A stretch of DNA of 64,000 bases from JBHHUI01 sp965248775 (GTDB lineage: Bacteria > Chloroflexota > Anaerolineae > Anaerolineales > JBHHUI01), in contig OZ252150.1 of NCBI GenBank assembly GCA_965248775.1, positions 3,596,001 to 3,660,000 of the forward strand, written 5' to 3'. The notes below the pieces were generated by a model. It was not told the DNA's origin, searched no databases, and saw only the letters and a list, made by a program, of their open reading frames with translations. Below are positions 8,592 through 16,819 of this stretch, in pieces (position 1 is the first letter of the stretch; each line of letters opens with the position of its first letter). The translations under genes and the position numbers were made by a program.

Positions 8592-9221
8592 TCAGCGATT
8601 GTTCTTGAGTTCAACTGCAGCATTCGAGATGACCACCTGGTCGCGTTCGGCAACTTTCATCTGAAATAGTACCCGCTGCTTATCCGGCTCGTGCCACATT
8701 TCTGTCACGAGAGTCTCGCCGGGAAACACATGCTTTGTGAAGCGCACTTTTATGCTTTGCAAGCGAGCCGGGTCATTATCGCAGAAATATTTCAGAACAG
8801 CGCGCCCACCGAAGCCGAAAGTCGCCAGACCATGCAAGATCGGACTTGCAAAGCCACCTTGTGCCGCCATGCCAGGGTCGGCTTGCAACGGGTTGGTGTC
8901 GCCTGAGAGCCGATAGAGCAGCGCCTGATCCGGGCGAGTTTGTTCTTTGTGAATCGCATCGGGTGGTCGTTCGGGAGGCACATTGGCATTGCTGCTCGGC
9001 CCTCGCTCGCCCCCGAACCCGCCCAGGCCCCGAATGAAAATCGAAGCTTGATTGAAAGCAACTTCGTTGCCAGCTTCATCAAAGCTATGTGCATCTATCA
9101 GGATGAGTACGCCCGAGCCTTTATCGTAGACATTGGATACATGCGCGCGATTGGTCAGGTGGGCGTGCGTTGTCAGCGGCCGTTTGATCTCAAGATACTG
9201 CTCCCCGTGCAGCAACATCAT
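8592..9221 (-). CDS. MaoC-like enoyl-CoA hydratase 2, C-terminal part (frameshifted from its N-terminal part)
   Basis: This carries the second hot-dog fold of a hydratase-2 protein. The hydratase motif is seen as DTNPLQADPGMAAQGGFASPILHGLATFGFGG, with the Asp/His dyad of MaoC enzymes. It begins MMLLHGEQYLEIKRPL, which in relatives is mid-protein. Together with the ORF at 9190-9480 it would make a protein of about 284 residues, the normal length for stand-alone double-hot-dog hydratase 2. The two frames overlap by about 30 bases and differ by one nucleotide (an extra A around 9216-9219). The ATG-ATG at the overlap could permit independent initiation. Confidence 0.8.
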   Translation of the reverse strand: MMLLHGEQYLEIKRPLTTHAHLTNRAHVSNVYDKGSGVLILIDAHSFDEAGNEVAFNQASIFIRGLGGFGGERGPSSNANVPPERPPDAIHKEQTRPDQALLYRLSGDTNPLQADPGMAAQGGFASPILHGLATFGFGGRAVLKYFCDNDPARLQSIKVRFTKHVFPGETLVTEMWHEPDKQRVLFQMKVAERDQVVISNAAVELKNNR

Positions 9222-9480
9222 TCGGATGAAACTGCAATCCCGACATGTTGAAGATGGTGTTGTTCGCGGAAAACGGGAAGATGACCGCCATCGTCGGCAG
9301 AACGATCATGCCATCCGGGTGCAATTCGTAAACGAAACGCAAGTCCGATTCGTCCAAAGGGTCACGGGCTGCGCCAACACCTAGTGCGTACAGGCTGACA
9401 GCGTGTTCGTCGTATTCGAAGACTGTCGGCTCAAATTCGTAGCCACGGACTTGCTCGACGTCAATATATGCAGCGGGCAT
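9190..9480 (-). CDS. MaoC-like enoyl-CoA hydratase 2, N-terminal part (frameshifted)
   Basis: The start MPAAYIDVEQVRGYEFEP has GGAG six bases upstream. The following residues YDEHAVSLYALGVGAARDPLDESDLRFVYE are the classical N-terminal half of peroxisomal-type hydratase 2. After MSGLQFHP the frame runs into unrelated residues and stops, whereas the neighbouring frame continues with MMLLHGEQYLEI. A single-base insertion best explains this; a sequencing error cannot be excluded. If real, the N-terminal substrate-binding hot-dog is made as a truncated polypeptide. This is the first gene of the acyl-CoA cluster visible on this strand. Confidence 0.75.
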   Translation of the reverse strand: MPAAYIDVEQVRGYEFEPTVFEYDEHAVSLYALGVGAARDPLDESDLRFVYELHPDGMIVLPTMAVIFPFSANNTIFNMSGLQFHPNDVAARGAVS

Positions 9481-9638
9481 GGTCGCTCCGTCTTGGGGTG
9501 AAGATAGTATCTCCCCAGTGCGATGCAATTGCAACAGTGTGATCAATTTGGCCGATTGCACTAGGCGTTATGTGGTTGGCTGGATCTCGATGGATGCAGC
9601 TGAACGCGGACTCTTTATGAGAATAGGCGGAGTTACCC

Positions 9639-10124
9639 TCAGTTTTGAGAAGCGGTGTGTGCCTTCAAGTTGTTTTCGATTTGGCGCAGATGGACCTTGT
9701 CGTGCTCCACCCAATGGCCGATCCATTCCTCGGCTGTAAAGCGGCCATACTCGGGTTGGAAACCGGTCCGCTCCCAATCCGATTCGCGCAGCATATGCAG
9801 AATGCCGAGGCTGGCGCGCCGTTGCGAATCGAAATCAGCCAGTAGTTCATCGCGGGTATCGCGCGTCTTGTTCCGGTTGGCGTACCAATGTTTTTCATCG
9901 TACGGCGTGAGTTCAGGCGATTCTTCTGCGATGATCCGTTCGAGCCGCGTCCGCATGACAAACATCTCGTCGTCCACCAGGTGCGCGAGAATCTCGCGGA
10001 TGCTCCATTCTTCCGCGCCCGGGCGATAATCGATCTGTTGATCGGAGAGCGCGCCGACAATCGCGACCAGATTTTGGTGTGTTTCTTCCAGTGTATGGAT
10101 TTGTGCTGTGCGTGTTGCAGTCAT
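9639..10124 (-). CDS. DinB-like four-helix protein
   Basis: About 161 residues with the DinB/DfsB helical-bundle pattern: HTLEETHQNLVAIVGALSDQQIDYRPGAEEWSIREILAHLVDDE, then a central long helix and EEWIGHWVEHDKVHLRQI. The His in AHLVDDE and the HDKVH pair are the expected metal ligands. Members include thiol-dependent transferases and many proteins of unknown role. The ATG at 10124 is preceded by AAAGGAAATTC and preferred over the one at 10139. The upstream GNAT gene ends at 10136, so the two are almost certainly co-transcribed. Confidence 0.85.
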   Translation of the reverse strand: MTATRTAQIHTLEETHQNLVAIVGALSDQQIDYRPGAEEWSIREILAHLVDDEMFVMRTRLERIIAEESPELTPYDEKHWYANRNKTRDTRDELLADFDSQRRASLGILHMLRESDWERTGFQPEYGRFTAEEWIGHWVEHDKVHLRQIENNLKAHTASQN

Positions 10125-10135
10125 TGAATTTCCTT

Positions 10136-10633
10136 TCAAAGTCCATGTTCATCCGAACTACGCCGTTCGAGAAAGACGACATCGCGCCATACGCCTTTGA
10201 GTTGACCGATGCGTTCGCGCACGCCTACTTCTCGAAAGCCCAGCTTTTTATGGAGGAGGATGCTGGCCCGGTTTTCAGGGAAGATGCCCGCTTGCAGTGT
10301 CCAGAACCCGGCATTCTCCGCAGCCTTTATCAATCTGGATAAGAGAAGATTGCCGACCCCTTTGCCGCGCGCATCTGTGGCCACATAAAGGCTTACCTCC
10401 GCTACACCCCGATAGATCTCGCGGGCAGAAACTCTGCTCAGAGAAGCCCATCCGATGACTTGCGTGGATTCTCTTGCAACAAGGCGAGGAGTATCTACGT
10501 GAGCAGCGTCCCAAGCATCCCACTCCGGTACGTCAGTTTCGAAGGTGGCATCGCCGGTGGCGATCCCCGCCCGATAGATTTCCCGGCAAGCTTCCCAATC
10601 CCGAGGCGTCATTGTTGCGAGAGAATATTCCAT
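10136..10633 (-). CDS. GNAT N-acetyltransferase (phosphinothricin acetyltransferase-like)
   Basis: A 165-residue Gcn5-related acetyltransferase of the Pat/Bar type. Matching blocks are MTPRDWEACREIYRAGIATGDATFETDVPEWDAW, VIGWASLSRVSAREIYRGVAEVSLYVATDARGKGVG (the acetyl-CoA binding V-x-x-x-x-R-G-K-G-V-G segment), GFWTLQAGIFPENRASILLHKKLGFREVGVRERIGQL and GVWRDVVFLERR. The acceptor may be a toxic amino acid analogue but is not determined. It lies immediately upstream of the DinB-like gene. An intrinsic terminator for the preceding transcription unit lies just before it. Confidence 0.88.
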   Translation of the reverse strand: MEYSLATMTPRDWEACREIYRAGIATGDATFETDVPEWDAWDAAHVDTPRLVARESTQVIGWASLSRVSAREIYRGVAEVSLYVATDARGKGVGNLLLSRLIKAAENAGFWTLQAGIFPENRASILLHKKLGFREVGVRERIGQLKGVWRDVVFLERRSSDEHGL

Positions 10634-10636
10634 AGG

Positions 10637-10682
10637 TTACAAAAATAACGCCCCAGCGCGGCGACAGGTCCACGTGGGGCGT
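10637..10682 (-). terminator. Intrinsic terminator
   Basis: On the minus strand an 8-bp stem ACGCCCCA/TGGGGCGT encloses a 19-nt loop and is followed by TATTTTTG. It lies downstream of the metzincin lipoprotein gene as it was before the IS4 insertion and probably ended that transcript. Confidence 0.6.
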
Positions 10683-10841
10683 ATTCACTTCAGTGAGGCC
10701 TAAACCAGGTTAGCGCGCGTTCAACTCGGCAGACTTTAACATAGTTTCAGCAAACAGGTCAATCCTACAGGTAGCACAAAACATTTCGACTTGTAATTGG
10801 TCAGCAATTACAGTTCTCAAATGGCTATTGCACCACCGGAT

Positions 10842-12030
10842 TCACTACCGGACACTTTCTGCGCGGGGCATGTCAAAGGCGACCGGGATGGGCAGATGCT
10901 CATTTAGGAACTGTTCCAGCAGGCGCAAGCCGAGTTGAAATAGGCTCAGATCACAGCGGTCGGTGCGGTGAATGACTTGCACCCAATTATCTCGTTTGGC
11001 GATGACGCCCAAGTAGATGATCCAGATGTAGGCAAGGCAAGCTGCGATCATCAACCGGGCCAGCCGGGCCGGGTCGGCGATATGGCTTTTATGCAAATTG
11101 AAGCCCCGGCTTTTCTGGTCGGAGAAGAAAGTTTCAATACGAAAGCGTTTGTTATACCAGGAACAGGCTTCGGCAACCAGCTCCAGGTTGGTGACCAGAT
11201 AGAGGGGCTCTTTGCAGTCGCGCTGCCACCACGCGATGGCAAGGACGGGCCCATATTCCTGCTGGGTGAAGGCGACATCCAGCACGCCGCGGTATGCACC
11301 ACGGGGCACATCCAGGTCGGCGAAGGCGAACCAGTCGCCCCCTTCACATAGCTGGACATGCTTGGCCGTGCGACAGACGTAGGCCCATTCGTAGTCATTC
11401 AGAGCCGCCTGGAGGTTCGTGCCATCGAATTCACCATCCCCCAGGAAGACGACATCGCTTGCAGGGGGCACCAAAGCGTGTACTTCTGTCAACAACTGCA
11501 CGTGTGTCGCTTCTGAAAAATGTCCCTTGCTCCCTTTGACGGTGACCCACGCCACCGGCAAAGCACGTTGCTTGTAGATGACGCTCACCATCAGGGTCAG
11601 GCAACCGCGGCCCACTTCGCTGCCGTCCATTGCCAACACGAGCGGGCGGTCCTGCGCCAGACCCTGCAATAAGGGTTCAGCGAAGGGTAGAAAGAAGACT
11701 TCGTTATTAATATGCTCATTCTTGACCCAGCGGGCGTACCGTTTGACCCGGCTCTCGGGTTTGTTGCCGTCTGGCACTTTCCTGGCGATCGCCGGTAGCT
11801 GGCTACTCTGGCTGCGGACAATTCCGCTGACCATGGCAGCGAGCGTATCCAAATGGCGAGCCAAGTTGCCCTGCGGTTCTCCTGGGTACAGTTGCCGCAA
11901 GGCGCTCTTTATGGCACGATATGTACGGCGGTTGTCACTCATGGCGATACTCCCCTTGTTCTGTGGTAGAACGGAGAGTGTAGCCGAGAGGCAACCGCTA
12001 ATCAATCACGGATAAAGTGTCCGGTAGTGA
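10842..12030 (-). mobile_element. IS4-family element IS-386, copy A, 1189 bp
   Basis: Inverted repeats TCACTACCGGACACTTT at 10842-10858 and 12014-12030. The 10-bp target duplication ACCACCGGAT lies at 10832-10841 and 12031-12040. Copies B (13871-15059) and C (59273-60452) share the ends and the transposase. The insertion is in the last codons of the metzincin lipoprotein gene. Confidence 0.93.
10845..11942 (-). CDS. IS4-family transposase, copy A
   Basis: About 365 residues from MSDNRRTYRAIKSAL. It has first catalytic Asp in VLAMDGSEVGRGC, second in VVFLGDGEFDGT and the C-terminal block YNKRFRIETFFSDQK, whose spacing is exactly Y-(2)-R-(3)-E-(6)-K, the IS4 signature. An upstream in-frame start at 12005 lies in the element end and is less likely. 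Compared with copy B it differs at few positions (Leu for Pro in GVLDVAFTQQ, Trp for Arg in KRDNWVQV), so the copies separated recently. Nothing suggests inactivation. Confidence 0.93.
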   Translation of the reverse strand: MSDNRRTYRAIKSALRQLYPGEPQGNLARHLDTLAAMVSGIVRSQSSQLPAIARKVPDGNKPESRVKRYARWVKNEHINNEVFFLPFAEPLLQGLAQDRPLVLAMDGSEVGRGCLTLMVSVIYKQRALPVAWVTVKGSKGHFSEATHVQLLTEVHALVPPASDVVFLGDGEFDGTNLQAALNDYEWAYVCRTAKHVQLCEGGDWFAFADLDVPRGAYRGVLDVAFTQQEYGPVLAIAWWQRDCKEPLYLVTNLELVAEACSWYNKRFRIETFFSDQKSRGFNLHKSHIADPARLARLMIAACLAYIWIIYLGVIAKRDNWVQVIHRTDRCDLSLFQLGLRLLEQFLNEHLPIPVAFDMPRAESVR

Positions 12031-13670
12031 ACCACCGGATAAAACCATGGGTGTCGACGTAGCGTCCAAGCCTGGTCGCCACTCATTTCAAACGGGGCAA
12101 ACTCAGGCACGCCACTATAGAACATATAGTTTTTCGCGCCGCCAGCGATGTCACATTCAAAATCATCGACCTCGCTATCACCATTTGTGTCGTATTGATC
12201 ATATGGGCATTCGGGCGTATCCAGGAAGATGTCATAGCTCAGCCCGTCTGATTCAGTCGTGTGTGACAAGCCCATGAAATGCGATCCTTCATGGAACCAG
12301 TTCGCTGCATGCTCGGGGAAGGTGTCGTAAATTTGCCAGGCTGCCGCGACGCAGGAACGGGGCGATTCGGGCAAGAAGATGCTGCCCGGCAAGCCGGTTG
12401 AAATTCCGGCTGTGCCATCGTCGTTGCCATCCGCATCCAGCAATGCATCCACCAGTGCGATGTTTACTGAACGCTCTGTACCGACTGCATTCGCCATCGC
12501 AAAGCAGAGGGGTGAGAGTTCATCCGCATTGATGTACTGCGCATACTGTTCGATTTCGGCTTGAGTCGCCGATATGAAAGTGATTTTCCCGAGCTGCATA
12601 CTATGTGGATTCAAAATGATATTCACTTCGGTGCGCATAGCAGCTTCCATCTCTGCGCGGGCTGCCTCCTGCGTCAGAGATGCATCGGCTGTTACCAGCC
12701 ACACATTGAAATCAATAGCCTGCATGAGATTAATGTCACCAGTTTTAATCACTCCGGTAACATTCGCGATGCCACCCGCCTCGGTCTCGAACACAACCCG
12801 GTAGTCGCCGGGCACCAGGTCGAATTGAGGCGCAGCTGGCAGCAGGAGTCCAACTGCACCTGTATCCTCCACCGGCACCGGAAATTGTTCGCTCGCGGTT
12901 TCAAAAGTTTCGAAATCCAATGCGTAGAGAGCCTGGCCGTTCGGATCGATGATACTTGTAAGGGTAACGAATTCGTTCGGATCGTCTGTAATAGCCGAAA
13001 TATGCACCGAGACATCGCCCGCCTGAATCGTGAATGAAAGCTCCGCAACGCCTCCCGGAAATGTCCCAAAATCAATGCGGCGCAGATCGTCGTTTGACAC
13101 GGGACCGGTCGGAGCAGGGGCTTCCACTGTTTCATCCTCTGCCTCGATTGACTCTGTTACCACAGCAGTCGTTTCGGCCTGGCCGACGCCTACCCCAACT
13201 GACCATACCAGGTCGTCCGAACCCAGATCAATTGCCTCCTGAAAATCTACATCTTCATCATTGCAATCGAACGCGAGCAGGTCGTAGGTGCCAGCGTCAA
13301 TATCCGAAAATGTGAGTCCCTCTCCGGCGGCGAGTACATCATCGAAGAGCAGAATGCCTTCATCATCTGACGCCTCATAATCGTAAATGATTGCGCCGCA
13401 AATGTCGCCGGCTGTTGCGTTAACAACCTGAAGCACACCCTCATCAGAAGCGGGTGCAGCTATTGGCTCCGGTTCGGATGTGGCAGTCGGAGGGGGCACA
13501 TCAGTGGGAGGCGGCTCTGCAGCTTCGTCCTCCGCTTGCGGAATTTCAACCACGACCACTTCTTCTTCAAGCCCTTCATCTTGGGCACTTAAGCTGCAAG
13601 CGATAAGTGGTATAGAAATAAGCAGGAAAAGGATTAGGAACGGACGGATTCTTTGCATTTGAGTAACCAT
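12006..13670 (-). CDS. Secreted lipoprotein with metzincin-type zinc protease motif
   Basis: The N-terminus has a lipoprotein signal peptide: a basic start, hydrophobic PFLILFLLISIPL, and lipobox LIAC. A Glu/Pro-rich linker follows, then a beta-rich region of about 250 residues, then a catalytic-looking domain. The motif HEGSHFMGLSH fits HEXXHXXGXXH, the zinc site of metzincins, and NYMFYSG downstream could supply the Met-turn. The protein is therefore probably an extracellular membrane-anchored metallopeptidase; the rest of the sequence is not recognised. IS-386 copy A changed the native end ...FYPVVQ stop to ...FYPVVHYRTLYP stop, adding about nine residues encoded by the inverted repeat. 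The ATG at 13670 or the one at 13658 (MQRIRPF) could be used. Confidence 0.75.
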   Translation of the reverse strand: MVTQMQRIRPFLILFLLISIPLIACSLSAQDEGLEEEVVVVEIPQAEDEAAEPPPTDVPPPTATSEPEPIAAPASDEGVLQVVNATAGDICGAIIYDYEASDDEGILLFDDVLAAGEGLTFSDIDAGTYDLLAFDCNDEDVDFQEAIDLGSDDLVWSVGVGVGQAETTAVVTESIEAEDETVEAPAPTGPVSNDDLRRIDFGTFPGGVAELSFTIQAGDVSVHISAITDDPNEFVTLTSIIDPNGQALYALDFETFETASEQFPVPVEDTGAVGLLLPAAPQFDLVPGDYRVVFETEAGGIANVTGVIKTGDINLMQAIDFNVWLVTADASLTQEAARAEMEAAMRTEVNIILNPHSMQLGKITFISATQAEIEQYAQYINADELSPLCFAMANAVGTERSVNIALVDALLDADGNDDGTAGISTGLPGSIFLPESPRSCVAAAWQIYDTFPEHAANWFHEGSHFMGLSHTTESDGLSYDIFLDTPECPYDQYDTNGDSEVDDFECDIAGGAKNYMFYSGVPEFAPFEMSGDQAWTLRRHPWFYPVVHYRTLYP

Positions 13671-13764
13671 TTTTATAACTGGGGCAATTGAATATTTTGG
13701 ATCGCTCTATTTGGGGCTTAGGTGCTGCGTACGTATAGGGGTCTTGATCGAGTAATCTGATTGT

Positions 13765-13793
13765 ACTTTACTGGGTATCGAGATGTTGGTCAA
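13765..13793 (-). promoter_or_regulatory. Candidate sigma-70 promoter of the metzincin lipoprotein gene
   Basis: On the minus strand TTGACC (13788-13793) is separated by 17 bases from TAAAGT (13765-13770), leaving an untranslated leader of roughly 90 bases before the lipoprotein start. The -35 box is identical to that of the aromatic operon promoter. The rest of 13671-13870 holds nothing else recognisable. Confidence 0.4.
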
Positions 13794-13870
13794 CAGAGGA
13801 TGATGACGTTAGTAAGCCATAACACTATTCCCGCTCTGTCTATTTTGCGCCTGTTACCCTATTAAGGTTT

Positions 13871-15059
13871 TCACTACCGGACACTTTATCCGTGATTGAT
13901 TAGCGGTTGCCTCTCGGCTACACTCTCCGTTCTACCACAGAACAAGGGGAGTATCGCCATGAGTGACAACCGCCGTACATATCGTGCCATAAAGAGCGCC
14001 TTGCGGCAACTGTACCCAGGAGAACCGCAGGGCAACTTGGCTCGCCATTTGGATACGCTCGCTGCCATGGTCAGCGGAATTGTCCGCAGCCAGAGTAGCC
14101 AGCTACCGGCGATCGCCAGGAAAGTGCCAGACGGCAACAAACCCGAGAGCCGGGTCAAACGGTACGCCCGCTGGGTCAAGAATGAGCATATTAATAACGA
14201 AGTCTTCTTTCTACCCTTCGCTGAACCCTTATTGCAGGGTCTGGCGCAGGACCGCCCGCTCGTGTTGGCAATGGACGGCAGCGAAGTGGGCCGCGGTTGC
14301 CTGACCCTGATGGTGAGCGTCATCTACAAGCAACGTGCTTTGCCGGTGGCGTGGGTCACCGTCAAAGGGAGCAAGGGACATTTTTCAGAAGCGACACACG
14401 TGCAGTTGTTGACAGAAGTACACGCTTTGGTGCCCCCTGCAAGCGATGTCGTCTTCCTGGGGGATGGTGAATTCGATGGCACGAACCTCCAGGCGGCTCT
14501 GAATGACTACGAATGGGCCTACGTCTGTCGCACGGCCAAGCATGTCCAGCTATGTGAAGGGGGCGACTGGTTCGCCTTCGCCGACCTGGATGTGCCCCGT
14601 GGTGCATACCGCGGCGTGCCGGATGTCGCCTTCACCCAGCAGGAATATGGGCCCGTCCTTGCCATCGCGTGGTGGCAGCGCGACTGCAAAGAGCCCCTCT
14701 ATCTGGTCACCAACCTGGAGCTGGTTGCCGAAGCCTGTTCCTGGTATAACAAACGCTTTCGTATTGAAACTTTCTTCTCCGACCAGAAAAGCCGGGGCTT
14801 CAATTTGCATAAAAGCCATATCGCCGACCCGGCCCGGCTGGCCCGGTTGATGATCGCAGCTTGCCTTGCTTACATCTGGATCATCTACTTGGGCGTCATC
14901 GCCAAACGAGATAATCGGGTGCAAGTCATTCACCGCACCGACCGCTGTGATCTGAGCCTATTTCAACTCGGCTTGCGCCTGCTGGAACAGTTCCTAAATG
15001 AGCATCTGCCCATCCCGGTCGCCTTTGACATGCCCCGCGCAGAAAGTGTCCGGTAGTGA
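13871..15059 (+). mobile_element. IS4-family element IS-386, copy B, 1189 bp
   Basis: Inverted repeats at 13871-13887 and 15043-15059. Flanks ATTAAGGTTT (13861-13870) and ATTAAGGTTC (15060-15069) match at 9 of 10 positions, so this copy has its own duplication. It lies at the stop codon of the GT39-like gene, whose TAA is inside the duplicated target, and faces copy A across the metzincin gene. Confidence 0.9.
13959..15056 (+). CDS. IS4-family transposase, copy B
   Basis: It is nearly identical to copy A, with the same MSDNRRTYRA start, DDE residues and YREK block. Differences are Pro in GVPDVAFTQQ and Arg in KRDNRVQV. The frame is complete and the element ends are intact, so it is potentially active. 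The stop codon lies within three bases of the right end, so the inverted repeat overlaps the coding region. Confidence 0.93.
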   Translation: MSDNRRTYRAIKSALRQLYPGEPQGNLARHLDTLAAMVSGIVRSQSSQLPAIARKVPDGNKPESRVKRYARWVKNEHINNEVFFLPFAEPLLQGLAQDRPLVLAMDGSEVGRGCLTLMVSVIYKQRALPVAWVTVKGSKGHFSEATHVQLLTEVHALVPPASDVVFLGDGEFDGTNLQAALNDYEWAYVCRTAKHVQLCEGGDWFAFADLDVPRGAYRGVPDVAFTQQEYGPVLAIAWWQRDCKEPLYLVTNLELVAEACSWYNKRFRIETFFSDQKSRGFNLHKSHIADPARLARLMIAACLAYIWIIYLGVIAKRDNRVQVIHRTDRCDLSLFQLGLRLLEQFLNEHLPIPVAFDMPRAESVR

Positions 15060-15060
15060 A

Positions 15061-16819
15061 TTAAGGTTCAACCACGATAGTCTGAAGCAACAACGAAGCA
15101 TTCTCTACCTCAAGATCACTCTGAGGCGCAATCGCCATCCGTTGACCTGTATCGGCATAATACATTCCAATGGGCAGCTCATAGTCGCCGGGGATCACAT
15201 TGGATGGAATCGGTACTATGTAGGGATCTGGATGGAACTGCATATCGCCTAACCAACGCCAGGTATTGTTAAATCCTTCGCCGGGGACACCATCGAATTG
15301 GCTGATCAATTGTTGTGCTTCTGTATCCCATACATGAACAAAAACGATCAGATTCGCCTGATTCGTTTGGATCGACATCCAATATAGCGTGAGCTGAAGC
15401 GATTCGCCTGCGCTAAAACGATCCGCTGCTAAATCATAGCCACGAAATGAGATCGCATTGCCGAAATCGGCATAAACTTCGTGAACCGGGAGCGGGTCTA
15501 TGCGATACATAAGGATCTTCGGCCCCCAAAATTCATCCCCACTTAGGTCCAAAACGAGCTCAAGAGATGACTCTGGGTCTGCCTGTAATCGGTCATTCTC
15601 CATCAAATCTTGGGCCTCGAAAATAATATATTCATAACCGCGTTGTCGATAATCATCGATACCCTCGGCAAAGATATCCCCGGGGGTATAAACATGAAAG
15701 ACCGCATCGGCAAACATGTTCGTGAAGGCTGTCTTGCCCTCCCGACTCACCACCCGTCCACCTTGAGGGACATAGGCGTCGAGGTAAGCCGCCACAGATT
15801 GATAACTATGGGGCCGTCCCCAACTCTTCGCATAAACATCAAGCCAATGTTGACTGGCTTTAGTCATCAAGACCACCCCACCCAAGATAAATACCGCCGG
15901 GACAATCCAACGAAAGGAATGGGTTGGCAAAAAAATCGACATCATCAGATAAAACAGTAGAACAAAAGCAAATACAATGAAGATCGAAGGCGCATCTATA
16001 AGTTCCCTATCGCGCTTGTACCACCAAACATAAATTGCCAGCGGACAACTTATTATGGCCGCCGAAATAATCCAACGTCCATCTATCAACTCGGCGATTA
16101 AGGGGCGATTATTGCCTTCGCTAACCCCCTCGGTCGCCCCATCTAACTCGCTGCCAGCAACAGCTGATAATAGCTTCCAATTCTCTGTGACGCTGTTCCA
16201 GATTCCCGGATTGCCATCTGCATATACAAGCCCTAAGGGCCGTGATGTATTAAACTGGGCAACTTGAAAGGCATTAAACATTTGGTAATCGAGAATGAGC
16301 CAGGTCAATAAGCCCAGTAAAACAACGCCCAGAATCGAGAAATGCCGATACAACTTTTGCGAGGGTAAATAGATTAGGGCTACCAAGCCCGGCAGTACAA
16401 GAGTAATCGCAGCTTGATACTTGAACAAAAAGGCCAATATGCCCGCGCCAAAAGCTAGGTATAAATATCGGATTTGTGACCGATGGCGGATTTGAACCGT
16501 AAACAAGAGTGTTAGCAGAATAAAGAACAGCCCGGGCACTGTTGGCACTTCCCGACGGCTATAAGCAACGATGACCGGATAAAACATCGCCATCATCAAT
16601 GCGCCACTCCAAGCCACCAGCCGCGATTTTGTCATTTGGCGAAGCAATAAGGCCAACAAAACAATACACAACGCGCCGATAAAGCCATTTACCACCCTCC
16701 CAACCAAAAAATAATCCTGTGCGGGTGTTATTTCATCTCCCCCAAAGGTATCAAGGGCAACTTTTTCAATTGCCAAGAGATACAAAAATCCGGGCGGATA
16801 TCCGGTACCGTCTAAACCC
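15061..16819 (-). pseudogene. GT39-like membrane glycosyltransferase, C-terminal portion of an IS-interrupted gene
   Basis: This piece holds about 585 residues after the first luminal motif. It has many membrane helices (VGRVVNGFIGALCIVLLALLL, VPGLFFILLTLLFTVQI, SILGVVLLGLLTWLIL, PSIFIVFAFVLLFYLMMSIFL, IVPAVFILGGVVLM) and then a soluble C-terminal domain of about 250 residues ending ...TIVVEP. The layout matches dolichyl-phosphate-mannose-mannosyltransferase/ArnT-like enzymes that transfer sugars from polyprenyl carriers at the membrane. The upstream piece is at 18304-19974, and the join restores ...NTDGGLDGTGYPPGFLYLLA... exactly. A TTG at 16821 opens the present frame, but the catalytic acidic region is on the other side of the IS, so this piece is very unlikely to be active. 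Confidence 0.75.

Noticed and set aside
10832..15069. Composite transposon made of IS-386 copies A and B around the metzincin gene
   Set aside because: Each copy has its own target duplication (ACCACCGGAT and ATTAAGGTT) and the host genes rebuild across each site, so these are two separate insertions.
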